Source of the DNA: Marinococcus halophilus
GTDB lineage: Bacteria; Bacillota; Bacilli; Bacillales; Marinococcaceae
DNA: 64,000 nucleotides
Direction: 5' to 3'
Assembly: GCF_002265875.1 (NCBI RefSeq)
Contig: NZ_NPFA01000001.1
Coordinates: forward strand, 355,714-419,713
Part shown: positions 32,141 to 41,567 of the stretch, piece after piece
Layout: every line of letters begins with the position of its first letter
How positions within the stretch are numbered: position 1 is the first letter of the stretch
Made by a program: the position numbers and the translations under genes
The notes under the pieces: generated by a model
What the model was told of the DNA's origin: nothing
The model's input: the letters and a program-made list of their open reading frames with translations, nothing else
Database searches by the model: none

Positions 32141-32959
32141 TTACCCTTTTACCGAGCCTGCAAGCAGCCCGCGGACAAAGTATCTTCCGAGTACAATATA
32201 GACAATCAGCGTTGGCAGGGCCGCAAGCATAGCACCAGCCATCTGCACGTTCCACTGCACGATCTGGCTGCCGGATAAATTCTGCAGCGCCACCATAACC
32301 GGTTGACTGTCTGCGTTTGTAATCGTTACTGCAAACAAAAATTCGTTCCAGATGTTTGTAAACTGCCAGATGGCTACCACTACAAACCCTGTAATGGACA
32401 GCGGAATGATAACGCGCCGAAATATCTGCAGAAAACCAGCACCATCAATTTTCGCTGCCTCGATCATTGTATCGGGAATGTTGGCGTAGAAGTTTCTAAA
32501 CATCAGGGTGGTGATCGGCAGACCGTATACAACATGGGTGAGAATCAGCCCCGGAATCGAGTTGTACAATTCGATGGTTCTGAGAAACTGAATCAGTGGA
32601 ATCAGGATACTCTGATACGGAATAAACATCCCAAACAGCAGGACGGTAAAGAGAATTTCCGACCCTTTAAACTTCCATTTGGACAATACGTACCCGTTCA
32701 TTGCCCCGAGCAGCGCGGATAAAATCGTTGCTGGAATAACCAGATACAGGCTGTTGGCCAGATTCGGAGCCAAAGCACTAAAGGCTTCTGCGTAGCTTGA
32801 AAAGTCAATCGCTGTCGGGAACGCCCACATCGTAGCGAGACTCACTTCATCGAGCGGCTTCAGGCTGGTTACTACGATAACGTAGATAGGCGATAAAAAC
32901 AGAAGCGACATGAAAATGGCGAGTGCGTATTTGAACACCGGCGTTAATCGAATGGCCAT
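32141..32959 (-). CDS. Carbohydrate ABC transporter permease (MalG type)
   Basis: 272-residue inner-membrane permease with six helices. The EAA loop, contacting the ATPase, is visible as MIEAAKIDGAGFLQIFRRVIIPLS. The C-terminus AGSVKG is typical of the CUT1 MalG branch. Its ATG overlaps the stop of the MalF-type permease by one base (TGATG). No ATPase gene is present in the cluster. Confidence 0.92.
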   Translation of the reverse strand: MAIRLTPVFKYALAIFMSLLFLSPIYVIVVTSLKPLDEVSLATMWAFPTAIDFSSYAEAFSALAPNLANSLYLVIPATILSALLGAMNGYVLSKWKFKGSEILFTVLLFGMFIPYQSILIPLIQFLRTIELYNSIPGLILTHVVYGLPITTLMFRNFYANIPDTMIEAAKIDGAGFLQIFRRVIIPLSITGFVVVAIWQFTNIWNEFLFAVTITNADSQPVMVALQNLSGSQIVQWNVQMAGAMLAALPTLIVYIVLGRYFVRGLLAGSVKG

Positions 32960-33918
32960 CAGCCCTCCCTCCTTCGATTGGCGAGTAAGTACGGTACGAT
33001 GAATACGGCGACCAGGATGAGCATAACCATTGCAATGGCCGCCCCGTTTGCATAGTAGTTAGCCCGGAATGTTGTTTCGAACATATACACACCCGGAACA
33101 TCGGTCACAAAGTTCGCACCCGAACCAGTCATGGCGTACACAAGGTCAAAGATTTTCAACGAAATGTGGGCCATAATGATAACGACACTTACGGTAATCG
33201 GCAGAAGCAGCGGAATGACTACCTTCATGTATACTTTCCACTCCGACGCCCCGTCGACCCGGGCGGCTTCCCGGAGCTCCTCCGGAATGCCCCGCAGGCC
33301 GGCCAGATACATCGCCAGGGAAAAACCGGTCATCTGCCAGACAGCCGCAATAACCAGCGCGATGATGGCGACCGGGAGGCCAAACTCAATACTGCCCCAC
33401 TGAAAGCCCCCCAGAATCGTTGTATCGGTGTACCAGAGCGGCTGTATGCCAAAAAACGCCAGAAACGTATTGTAGCCCGTAGACGGGTTTAACAGCCACT
33501 GCCATACAACGCCCGTTACAACAAAGGACAGCGCCATTGGAAAAAGAAAAATATTGCGGAAAAGCGTTTCTGCTTTTAATTTCTGGTCAATAAGCACGGC
33601 CAGTCCCAAACCGCTCACGATCACAAATCCGATAAATAATAGAGTGAAAAACAATGTGTTTCTTAAATCCGCTTGAAAACGGAAGTCCTGGAATAAATAA
33701 ATATAGTTTGCAAGCCCGGCAAACGAAAAATCGGGCGTCAGGCTGTTCCAGTTACTAAGTGATACGTACCCCGTCCAGCCGATAAATCCGTATACAAATA
33801 CAGCGACCAGTAAAAACGAGGGAGCGATAAACGCCACGGCCCACCAGCGGTCCTTGACTGCCTTTTTACGTTTCACCCGATCTTTTGCTGCTGCTTTGTC
33901 TATTACTTCGTCGGCCAT
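32959..33918 (-). CDS. Carbohydrate ABC transporter permease (MalF type)
   Basis: 319-residue CUT1 permease with six membrane helices; EAA loop ELREAARVDGASEWKVYMKVVIPLL. Start at the ATG at 33918 (MADEVIDKAA), preceded by AAAGGAGGG. It follows the binding-protein gene after a stable hairpin (33941-33980) that may reduce transcription into the permeases. Confidence 0.92.
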   Translation of the reverse strand: MADEVIDKAAAKDRVKRKKAVKDRWWAVAFIAPSFLLVAVFVYGFIGWTGYVSLSNWNSLTPDFSFAGLANYIYLFQDFRFQADLRNTLFFTLLFIGFVIVSGLGLAVLIDQKLKAETLFRNIFLFPMALSFVVTGVVWQWLLNPSTGYNTFLAFFGIQPLWYTDTTILGGFQWGSIEFGLPVAIIALVIAAVWQMTGFSLAMYLAGLRGIPEELREAARVDGASEWKVYMKVVIPLLLPITVSVVIIMAHISLKIFDLVYAMTGSGANFVTDVPGVYMFETTFRANYYANGAAIAMVMLILVAVFIVPYLLANRRREG

Positions 33919-33940
33919 CTTCCATCCCTCCTTTGAACAA

Positions 33941-33980
33941 AAGAAACCCGGCACCGCTTGTACCGGCACGGGGCTTCTTT
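33941..33980 (-). terminator. Intercistronic hairpin between binding protein and permease genes
   Basis: Long imperfect stem with the arms AAACCCGGCACCGC and a GGTACCGG-containing complement, flanked by T-rich sequence on the minus strand. In sugar ABC operons such hairpins favour excess binding protein over permease. Confidence 0.55.
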
Positions 33981-33992
33981 CTGTTAACCATC

Positions 33993-35309
33993 CTATTGTT
34001 GTTCTTCATCCAGTGCTGTCTGCATCGATTCCATCAGTTTTTCTTCATCGCCCTGGGTAACGAAGATATTTACTGCCTGGTTCGCTTTAGTCACAAAGCC
34101 CTCAGAGGCAGCTGAACCGTGCGCAAGACTTGGCGTAAGCGAGGTTTCCTGGAAATCTTCCATTGTGTCCTGTCCGTATTCGTCATATTTAGATTCGTCC
34201 GCGTCCACTCGTGCCGGGATCGACCCTTTTAACGGATTGAACGTGTCCTGGCCTTCCTTCGAACCGAGGACACTCAGGAATTCTTTTACTTGCTCCGGAT
34301 TTTCAACTCCTTTTGGCAGGCCGAACGTATCAGTGATAACCATGAATTCTTCTGAAGTGCCAGGGAACGGCGTGTAGCCGAAGCCTTCATTTACTTCGAG
34401 TCCAAGGTCATTCACAAAGTAGCCTTTTGCCCAGTCGCCCATATTAATCATGGCAGCTTCGCCATCTGCAACCATTTGCGCTGAATCCTGCCAGTTTCTC
34501 GAAGCATGATCTTCGTTGACATATTCAAGCATCTGCCCGAACTGCTCGGTAGCTGTTGCTACGCGCTCATCATCAAAGCCGACTTCTCCTTCCCAAAGAG
34601 CTTCATAGTCCTCTGGACCAAGATTAGCAAGGAGCAGGTTTTCGTAAATCTGTGTAGCCGGCCATGATTCTTTATCGCCCATCGCAAGCGGGGTCACCCC
34701 TGCTGCTTCAAGCTCTTCTGCGACTTCAAAAAATTCGTCGATATCACTTGGGGGCTCAATGTCGTTCTCTTCAAACACTTCCATGTTGTAAAACATGACG
34801 TTGCCGCGGTGGATATTAACCGGGACCGAATAGATATCGCCGTCAGAGCTGACCATATCGACCAGTTCTTCCGGGAACTTGTCATTTAACTCCTCTTCTT
34901 CGTAGAAATCATTGAGCGGCTCCATCTTGTCAGCTGCAACCCAGCTGTCATTCAGCTCAGCACCGCCGTGCACCTGGAACGTGGATGGCGGATCGTCGCC
35001 CTGCATTCTTGTTGCGAGCACTGCTTTAGCATTTGTGCCGGCTCCGCCGGCTACAGCTGCGTTTTCCACCGAAATATCCGGATGCTCCTCTTCAAACATG
35101 TCGATTAAAGCCATCAGGCCGTCTTCCTCGCCTGCGCCTGTCCACCAGCTGAAGATTTCAACTTCAGCGTCGCTTCCGCCTTCCCCGGATCCTCCGGAGC
35201 TTCCTTCATTTTCCGAACCGGATCCGGAATCCGAGCCGCCTCCCCCACAGGCTGCTAAACCGAACAACAGCAGTGAACTCCCTACCAGACCAACACTTTT
35301 TTTCAACAT
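33993..35309 (-). CDS. Extracellular sugar-binding lipoprotein (CUT1 family)
   Basis: 438-residue substrate-binding protein. The signal peptide ends in the lipobox LAAC (FGLAACGGGGSD), followed by a Gly/Ser/Glu-rich linker and a family-1 solute-binding domain (EIFSWWTGAGEEDGLMALIDMF; WAKGYFVNDLGLEVNEGFG). Very acidic, fitting extracellular exposure in a saline or alkaline setting. A cre site lies at its transcription start (35343-35356). Sugar unknown. Confidence 0.92.
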   Translation of the reverse strand: MLKKSVGLVGSSLLLFGLAACGGGGSDSGSGSENEGSSGGSGEGGSDAEVEIFSWWTGAGEEDGLMALIDMFEEEHPDISVENAAVAGGAGTNAKAVLATRMQGDDPPSTFQVHGGAELNDSWVAADKMEPLNDFYEEEELNDKFPEELVDMVSSDGDIYSVPVNIHRGNVMFYNMEVFEENDIEPPSDIDEFFEVAEELEAAGVTPLAMGDKESWPATQIYENLLLANLGPEDYEALWEGEVGFDDERVATATEQFGQMLEYVNEDHASRNWQDSAQMVADGEAAMINMGDWAKGYFVNDLGLEVNEGFGYTPFPGTSEEFMVITDTFGLPKGVENPEQVKEFLSVLGSKEGQDTFNPLKGSIPARVDADESKYDEYGQDTMEDFQETSLTPSLAHGSAASEGFVTKANQAVNIFVTQGDEEKLMESMQTALDEEQQ

Positions 35310-35342
35310 AAACCCTCCCCCTTGCAGGAATAATATATTTTA

Positions 35343-35368
35343 TGATAACGCTTACAAATTTGATTATA
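35343..35368 (-). promoter_or_regulatory. -10 element and cre site of the left sugar ABC operon
   Basis: Minus strand TATAAT (35363-35368) followed by TGTAAGCGTTATCA (35343-35356), a near-perfect cre. No good -35 is seen, suggesting dependence on an activator such as the adjacent YesN-like regulator. Confidence 0.65.
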
Positions 35369-35450
35369 AGTTAGCTTGCAATGTTTGTATGGAATTATTT
35401 TCTATACAATCTTTTGATTTTCTGCATTATCTTTAGGTTACTTTATCCTA

Positions 35451-36827
35451 TTACTTTCTGCCCTGCTGGTACTGTTTTGGAGAGCACCCCACCTGTTTTT
35501 TAAACACCCGGCTGAAATAGTTCGGGTCTTTGTACCCGATGCTGATGCTGATTTCCTTTAATGGCCGTTCGCGGTCCTGAAGCATCCTTTTGGCTTCCTG
35601 CATCCGTATACGCGCGACATAATCAACAAACGAGACACCGGTGACTTCCTTAAACTGATGGGAAAAATAGGCCGGGCTCCACTGCACGTATCCTGCCATG
35701 TCCTCGAGCTGAAGTGATTTCGCGTAGTGCTCTTTCACGTAAGCTTTCACTTTTTCAATCTGGTGATGCTCCTGGAAATGAAGACCTCTGTAAGCTCCTA
35801 CAAGATGAAGAAGCCGTTTCCATTCGGCAGCGTCAGACGGCATATCTTCTTCAAGCGTTCCGTTCATTTCTTTGACCAGCTCCTCAAGCTGAAGCCACAA
35901 ATGCCTCCGGGATGATTTTTGGGGATGGGTGTGCCACCATTCACTCCAATAGTAGACGGCGGATTTTTCTTCGCCTGTCCGCAGTGCATTTACAATGGAG
36001 GAAACCCACTGGCTGCTCTGCTCCGGCATGGCCGCCTGGTTTTTTTCAAGTCCGGATAAAGCTTCCACGTAGGCCTGAAACAGCAGCTTCATTTCGTATT
36101 CTTTATGAGAGACGCCGACCGCTGCTTTTTTCCCGAGCTCAAAATGCATGCGGCGCCGAAGGCGTTCAATCTCTTCGGACCCTCTGCTTTTCCCCGTGTG
36201 GAAGAAAAATGCCCGAAACCAGCCGTTCGGCTGACGGTCTGTGAGAAAGACATCACTCGTCCACTGCGCCAGTCGTTCTTCTATATCTTCCGGCGCTTCC
36301 TCTTCACGCATCACTGCCGCAAAACCGTACGAAGCACGGGGCACTGCTTCCGCCAGGAGCTCTGCATAATTTTCATGCGGTTCTCCGTGGCAGACACTTT
36401 GAAAAAGGAGCTTTTGCAGTCTGTGGCTGTACTGCTTCTGCTCCTGCCTGCTGCGGAGCACAGCCGTCTGTACGCGTTCGAGTGTCTGGATAGTCTCATC
36501 TTTTTTGCCGGGCTTCAGTAGATATTCTTTCACGCCCAGTTTAAGTGCCTCCCTGGCGTAATCAAAGGAATCATAGGCGGTGACCATAATAAAGTGAATA
36601 CCAGGAACTTTCTGCTGGATATGCTGGATGGCTTCAAGGCCGTTACATCCCGGCATTTTAATATCCATCAGCATAATATCCGGCCTGCTCCGGGTGGCCT
36701 GCTCTACCGCCTCGAGGCCGTTCTCCGCTTCTCCTATCACTTCTATTTCCGGTAAGTGTGCCGCTATCAGTTTTTTCATCGCTTTTCGTTCAAGCCATTC
36801 GTCTTCTGCCATCAGTAGTCGTATCAT
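35451..36827 (-). CDS. YesN-like response regulator (receiver plus AraC-type DNA-binding domain)
   Basis: 458-residue regulator. The receiver spans about residues 1-120, with E10/D11 (LLMAEDEW), phosphoacceptor Asp in IMLMDIKMPGCNGL and Lys in YLLKPGKKD. A middle region of unassigned function leads to a C-terminal AraC double helix-turn-helix (about residues 355-455; DYVARIRMQEAKRMLQ; SISIGYKDPNYFSRVFKK). It starts at the ATG overlapping the kinase stop (ATGA). It probably activates the sugar ABC operon immediately downstream. Confidence 0.92.
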   Translation of the reverse strand: MIRLLMAEDEWLERKAMKKLIAAHLPEIEVIGEAENGLEAVEQATRSRPDIMLMDIKMPGCNGLEAIQHIQQKVPGIHFIMVTAYDSFDYAREALKLGVKEYLLKPGKKDETIQTLERVQTAVLRSRQEQKQYSHRLQKLLFQSVCHGEPHENYAELLAEAVPRASYGFAAVMREEEAPEDIEERLAQWTSDVFLTDRQPNGWFRAFFFHTGKSRGSEEIERLRRRMHFELGKKAAVGVSHKEYEMKLLFQAYVEALSGLEKNQAAMPEQSSQWVSSIVNALRTGEEKSAVYYWSEWWHTHPQKSSRRHLWLQLEELVKEMNGTLEEDMPSDAAEWKRLLHLVGAYRGLHFQEHHQIEKVKAYVKEHYAKSLQLEDMAGYVQWSPAYFSHQFKEVTGVSFVDYVARIRMQEAKRMLQDRERPLKEISISIGYKDPNYFSRVFKKQVGCSPKQYQQGRK

Positions 36828-38269
36828 CCTGCCTGCCCCCCTGTCTGCCATTCTCTGAAAGGCATACGAAGTGTTACTGTGGTGCCGCGTGACGGCACAG
36901 AGGCCACATCCACCAGCGCTTCAGCGTGAAAAAACAATTCCAGGCGCCTGCGGACGTTCTGCATGCCGAGGCCGGTCGAATGGCCAATATGCGCTTCCGG
37001 TTCTTTACCGGCACCGAGAAGCTGCTGACGCTGCCGCTCGTTCATCCCTTTTCCATTATCTGTTATCCGGACGACGATCTGGTTGTCTTCCATGCGCACC
37101 TGTACCCGTACTTCGGCATTTTCCTCCATGCCTTCCACCCCGTGGATAAAGGCATTCTCAATCACCGGCTGCAGCGTTAGCCTCGGGATTGGAAGATCGA
37201 GCTCCGATGTTTCGATATCAATATGCGTAGATAAGCGGTTCCGAAACCTTGTTTCCTGTATGTGAAAATAGCTCTGGATCACCTCAATTTCCTCCCGAAG
37301 CGTTACTTCTTTTTCGATATTCCCCAAACTGTAGCGGAGCAGAGAAGAAACCGACCCTATTAATTCCGACGTTTCCTCTGCATCTTCTAAATAAGCCATT
37401 TTCGAAATGGTATTCAGCGTATTGAATAAAAAATGCGGATTGATTTGATTCTGCAGATGCTTCAGCTCGAGCTGCTTCATGAGCTGGTCCATCTCGGCCT
37501 TTTTTTCCATTTCGCCCACGTACGTATGAAGATCTGTACGCATGCGGTTGAACGTGTGGCCGAGAAGCTCCAGTTCATCTCCAGAACGAATACGGAGCGG
37601 CTCCCCCTGAAAATGGCCGCGTGAGACCTCCCCTGCCGCCTGGGACAATTCGTGCACGGGCTTTGTAATGCTTGAAGAAAACTTGAATGCGATAAAAGCC
37701 GCAATCAACAGCGATGTGGCAAACAAGCAAATGATAAAATAGCCGAATGCGGTATTTCGCTCCTGCAGCTGGGCATAGAGCTGCTGATAATCTGTCAGGG
37801 ACTGGTCGATGAGGGTTAGCGTACTTTCCTGGATATACGTATTCGACTGCTCGGTTTCCGCAAGCTTGTCCCCGTATTTTTCAATATCTCCCTGGAGCAC
37901 GAATCCGGCAGTCGTTTCGCTGTTTTGTTCGAGCGACTCAAGCAGCTGCATGTAGCTCTGCATCTCTACCGATCCCGGCTGATTTTCCTCTTCTGCGATT
38001 TTTTTCGTCAGAGCTTTCATTTCCCCGGATGCTTGATAATAAGCAGCCCACGTTTCCTGAGAAGGATTGGTGGCGACCTGCTGAGTCGCAGCCGTCCATT
38101 CTTCAGCCTGGCGGGAAATGGAATTAAGTAATACAAAACGGTCAAAGCTTGAGCTGTATTCATTGGTAATACGCTCCGAACTCCAGTAGATACCGATTGC
38201 TACTGCGTTAAAGAGCACAATAAATGCAAAGGAAAAGAACACCATTTTCGAGCGAATAGACCGTATCAC
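36824..38269 (-). CDS. YesM/LytS-like sensor histidine kinase
   Basis: 481-residue membrane kinase. Two membrane helices (about residues 9-28 and 175-195) frame an extracellular helical sensor. Then a HAMP domain, His_kinase motif LKHLQNQINPHFLFNTLN (phospho-His in NPHFLFN) and HATPase motifs ENAFIHG and GLGMQNVRRRL. The start is a GTG overlapping the stop of the preceding binding-protein gene (GTGA). Confidence 0.93.
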   Translation of the reverse strand: MIRSIRSKMVFFSFAFIVLFNAVAIGIYWSSERITNEYSSSFDRFVLLNSISRQAEEWTAATQQVATNPSQETWAAYYQASGEMKALTKKIAEEENQPGSVEMQSYMQLLESLEQNSETTAGFVLQGDIEKYGDKLAETEQSNTYIQESTLTLIDQSLTDYQQLYAQLQERNTAFGYFIICLFATSLLIAAFIAFKFSSSITKPVHELSQAAGEVSRGHFQGEPLRIRSGDELELLGHTFNRMRTDLHTYVGEMEKKAEMDQLMKQLELKHLQNQINPHFLFNTLNTISKMAYLEDAEETSELIGSVSSLLRYSLGNIEKEVTLREEIEVIQSYFHIQETRFRNRLSTHIDIETSELDLPIPRLTLQPVIENAFIHGVEGMEENAEVRVQVRMEDNQIVVRITDNGKGMNERQRQQLLGAGKEPEAHIGHSTGLGMQNVRRRLELFFHAEALVDVASVPSRGTTVTLRMPFREWQTGGQAG

Positions 38270-39255
38270 TGCTCCAGCTCTCCTTCCCGGGCAGCTTCAG
38301 AAGCCCGCCAGATAATTGTCTCTGTATGCTGCACTGCCGGTACGTGCTGCTGCTGATGCAGCCGGGCCACGTCATAGATTGCCTGCTCTCCCATCCGCCC
38401 GGGATGCTGACGGACCGCGGCGTCAATTTTTCCTTCTTCAAGCAGCTGTACTGTTTCAGGCAGCGTATCGAACCCGATCACATACAGATCACCGGCACCT
38501 TCAATCTCTTCAATCCCCTGGGAAATGCCGATAGCATCCAGGGCACTTGTGCCGTACATTGCCGTGATGGAAGGATGCTCCTTTAATAAACTGTACGTGG
38601 CCTGGGCGGCCCCGATCTCAGATATCCCGGAATAACCGATATCTTTAATTTCCACACGCCCGCTTGCTTCCACCGTGTCCCGGAAACCCTTCACCCGCTC
38701 CTGTTGATTAACTGCCTGCGCACTTCCCGAAACAATGCCGACCTGCTGTGTTCCTTCTGTCTTCTGCAGAAGCTCCTCGCCTGCTAAAATGCCGGCTTCA
38801 TAATTATCTGTGCCGATATAGGCGCGCCGCCCGCTGCCGGGTACATCACTGTCTACTGTAAGAACCGGCACGCCTTTTTCGAGCGCCTTCTGCACCAGCT
38901 CCTGAAAAACCGGATCATCGATGCCCTGGGTGATAATGGCATCCACGTTGCTTTCAATCATCCGGTTCATCGTTTCAAGCTGTTCATTTTTATCCGCCTT
39001 GGCAGGGCCATGCGTTTCAACGTAAATTCCCGATTCCTTGCCGGCTTCGACGGCTCCCTCTTTAATCTGCTCCCAGTAGGGGTTTCCCGCCTCTTCCATA
39101 ATGAGCGCTACTCTCGTCTGGTATGTTTCGTTCTCCTCTGAATTTACCGGTTCCACGTAAAAAGCCTTTGTTCCAAAATAAACGGTAGCCACCAGGCTGG
39201 CCAGACACGCGAAAAAGAAAACCGCAAACATCCAATGCTTTCGCCGTTTGCCCAT
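38266..39255 (-). CDS. Membrane-anchored ribose/xylose-type sugar-binding protein (sensor accessory)
   Basis: 329-residue type-I periplasmic-binding-protein fold with an uncleaved-looking N-terminal anchor (MFAVFFFACLASLVATVYFG) instead of a lipobox. The binding domain has VALIMEEAGNPYWEQIKEGA, VDAIITQGIDDP, VLTVDSDVP and RRAYIGTDNYEAG. Its coupling to a YesM-type kinase and YesN-type regulator resembles the XylFII-LytS-YesN three-component system, where the binding protein signals sugar to the kinase rather than feeding a transporter. Confidence 0.88.
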   Translation of the reverse strand: MGKRRKHWMFAVFFFACLASLVATVYFGTKAFYVEPVNSEENETYQTRVALIMEEAGNPYWEQIKEGAVEAGKESGIYVETHGPAKADKNEQLETMNRMIESNVDAIITQGIDDPVFQELVQKALEKGVPVLTVDSDVPGSGRRAYIGTDNYEAGILAGEELLQKTEGTQQVGIVSGSAQAVNQQERVKGFRDTVEASGRVEIKDIGYSGISEIGAAQATYSLLKEHPSITAMYGTSALDAIGISQGIEEIEGAGDLYVIGFDTLPETVQLLEEGKIDAAVRQHPGRMGEQAIYDVARLHQQQHVPAVQHTETIIWRASEAAREGELEQ

Positions 39256-39272
39256 AACTGCAGCCCCCTTTT

Positions 39273-39296
39273 TGAAATCGCTTACAAATAATTATA
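39273..39296 (-). promoter_or_regulatory. -10 element and cre site upstream of the three-component cluster
   Basis: Minus strand TATAAT (39291-39296) followed by TGTAAGCGATTTCA (39273-39286), an excellent cre. The site lies about 20 bp upstream of the coding start. Confidence 0.65.
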
Positions 39297-39342
39297 TAAC
39301 TTTTCCCAAAAATCGCCACCCCCCCTCCGCTGCAAAGGGCAT

Positions 39343-39373
39343 AAAAAAGACGCCGGGTCTATGGCCCCCGGCG
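39343..39373 (-). terminator. Terminator of the cyclodeaminase-family gene
   Basis: CGCCGGG/CCCGGCG stem followed by TTTTTT on the minus strand, 9 bp after the stop. Confidence 0.85.
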
Positions 39374-39381
39374 CTCTCTGT

Positions 39382-40368
39382 TTATTCGTCTTCTGTTATT
39401 TCAAGTCCTTCTCCAGCCGCTTTGAGCTGCTCATACGTGTAGACAGCAATAGCTGTGTCTTGCACCCCGGTGCCCGTAAGATCGCAAAAGGTTATCTGCT
39501 CCATCGTTTCCCGGGCGGGCGTGTCTCCGCTGATGATCGCCCCAATTTCCACCGTGCTGCTTTCATCAATGGCTCCCGCTTCTTTGGCCGTCCGGTGTTC
39601 TCCGATGGAAAACACCTGCGAAGCAGCATCACAGGCAAGAATGTCCACCGCCCCCAGCACCTCCGGCTCGATTTCATTTTTTTCTGCGGCATCCGAGCCC
39701 ATAGCAGTAATGTGGAGTCCCGGGTGCAGCCATTCTTTTTTAATAAACGGCTCCGTCGCCGGTGTCGTTGTTACGAGCACGTCGCAATTTCGTACTACCG
39801 TTTCCAGATCGGCTGCTTCTGTCGTAACGCCAAGCTCGTGCTCCATCTCGCGCTGATACGCTTCGATCCGTTCTTTTTTGCGTCCGTACACGTAGACTTT
39901 CTCAATTGAAGGCCGCACCATTTTCAGCGCCCGAAGCTGAAAGCGCGCCTGCGTACCGGTGCCGACAATACCTGCAATTTTCGCCTCATCCTTAGCCAGA
40001 TACTTTGCTGCTGCAGCACCGGCGATGCCTGTACGCACATCGGTTAAATATCCGTTGTCCTGAAGTACCGCTGCCGGGAAGCCGGTATCCGAATGAAATA
40101 ACAGCATCATGCCGCTAAGGCTTGGAAGTCCTTTGTCCGGATTGTCGAAAAAACCGGTCGAAATTTTCAGGGCAAACTGATCCATGCCTTTGACATACGC
40201 CGTTTTTGCGTCCATTTCACCGTTTTTGTCAGCAATTGGCATACTAAGAACCGGGGGCATGGTTACCTCTCCTGCCTGCAGGCGCCGGAAGCCGTCTTCA
40301 ATGAGAGCAAGGGCCTGTTGATTAACGTCAATCGTATTTCTGATCGGTTTTTCTTTAAATAAATACAC
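39382..40368 (-). CDS. Ornithine cyclodeaminase / mu-crystallin family protein
   Basis: 328-residue NAD(P)-dependent enzyme. The Rossmann motif is GIVGTGTQARFQLRAL; upstream is the family signature GYLTDVRTGIAGAAAAKYLA, and ITAMGSDAAEKNEIEPE follows. Start is a GTG with AAAGGAGGCGG upstream. Members include ornithine cyclodeaminase, alanine dehydrogenase, ketimine reductase and ectoine-use EutC; the substrate cannot be told. It appears to stand alone. Confidence 0.87.
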   Translation of the reverse strand: MYLFKEKPIRNTIDVNQQALALIEDGFRRLQAGEVTMPPVLSMPIADKNGEMDAKTAYVKGMDQFALKISTGFFDNPDKGLPSLSGMMLLFHSDTGFPAAVLQDNGYLTDVRTGIAGAAAAKYLAKDEAKIAGIVGTGTQARFQLRALKMVRPSIEKVYVYGRKKERIEAYQREMEHELGVTTEAADLETVVRNCDVLVTTTPATEPFIKKEWLHPGLHITAMGSDAAEKNEIEPEVLGAVDILACDAASQVFSIGEHRTAKEAGAIDESSTVEIGAIISGDTPARETMEQITFCDLTGTGVQDTAIAVYTYEQLKAAGEGLEITEDE

Positions 40369-40508
40369 GGACTCCGCCTCCTTTAAAGTGAGCTATTTTT
40401 ATTATAGGAAACATTGCATCAAATCAAAACCATCAATCATGAGAACGCTTAAATATTTGCAGAACGGGAATAGCGTATCATACTTTGATTAAAAGGCAGG
40501 TGGACGAT

Positions 40509-41492
40509 ATGAAATATCGGCAATTGGGAGATACTGATTTGAACGTAAGTGAACTGAGTTTTGGCACGTGGGCCATTGGCGGAGCCTGGGGAGCAACAAA
40601 TGATACCGAAGCACTGAAGGGCCTCGAGGCCGCCATGGACGCCGGCGTGAATTTTTTCGACACCGCTGACGTGTATGGGGACGGACACAGCGAGGAATTG
40701 ATCGGAAAAGCAACGAAAGGGAAGGAAGAGGAAGTACATGTTGCCAGCAAGTTTGCCCGCGGCGGCGATATCAATGACCCAAATACTTATTCGAAGGAAA
40801 GCGTCACTGCTTATCTCGACGCTACGCTGAAGCATCTTGGACGCGAACGCCTGGATCTTTATCAGATTCACTGCCCGCCGATTGATATTTTAAAAGACGG
40901 CTCGGTGTTTCAGGTGCTTGATGATCTGCAGAAAGAAGGAAAAATCCGTCATTACGGGGTCAGCGTGGAGACAGTGGAAGAGGGATTGGAATGCCTGCGT
41001 TATCCGAATGTGAAGGCCCTTCAGGTGATCTACAATATTTTCCGCCAAAAGCCGGCAGAACGACTGTTTCCACAGGCGAAAAAGCAGGGTGTCGGCATCC
41101 TGACCCGTGTACCGCTTGCCAGCGGACTATTAACGGGGAAATACACGCAGGAAACGACTTTCGCTGAAGATGACCACCGCAATTTCAATCGGGACGGGGA
41201 AGCCTTCAACGTCGGGGAAACTTTTGCCGGCCTTACGTTTCAAAAAGGCGTGGAGCTCAGTTCCTCCCTCCAGTGGATTAAAGAGGAACGGGGTACGATG
41301 GCGCAGGCTGCTCTTCGCTGGATTCTGGATAATGACGATGTTACCTGCGTCATACCAGGATTCCGGAATGAAAAACAAGTGTCTGACAGCCTCGAAGCAG
41401 TCAGTGTGCCTTCCTTCTCCAGGGAGGAGCAGGAGAAGCTGACGAAGTTTTATTTAGAGGACGTGGAGCCAAGCATCCGGGGCGGATATTAA
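40509..41492 (+). CDS. Aldo/keto reductase
   Basis: 327-residue NADPH-dependent oxidoreductase, TIM barrel. The catalytic Asp and Tyr are in FFDTADVYGDGHSEELIG, the lysine in VASKF, and the histidine in YQIHCPP. The C-terminal cofactor motif CVIPGFRNEKQV is present. The start at 40509 (MKYRQLGDTDL) follows AAAAGGCAGGTGG. Natural substrate unknown. Confidence 0.92.
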   Translation: MKYRQLGDTDLNVSELSFGTWAIGGAWGATNDTEALKGLEAAMDAGVNFFDTADVYGDGHSEELIGKATKGKEEEVHVASKFARGGDINDPNTYSKESVTAYLDATLKHLGRERLDLYQIHCPPIDILKDGSVFQVLDDLQKEGKIRHYGVSVETVEEGLECLRYPNVKALQVIYNIFRQKPAERLFPQAKKQGVGILTRVPLASGLLTGKYTQETTFAEDDHRNFNRDGEAFNVGETFAGLTFQKGVELSSSLQWIKEERGTMAQAALRWILDNDDVTCVIPGFRNEKQVSDSLEAVSVPSFSREEQEKLTKFYLEDVEPSIRGGY

Positions 41493-41567
41493 ATCGTATG
41501 ATTAACACAGTTTCATCCCGGGTAATTGTACTAGTGGACAAATTATTAAACAAAGGAGCGATTATAT

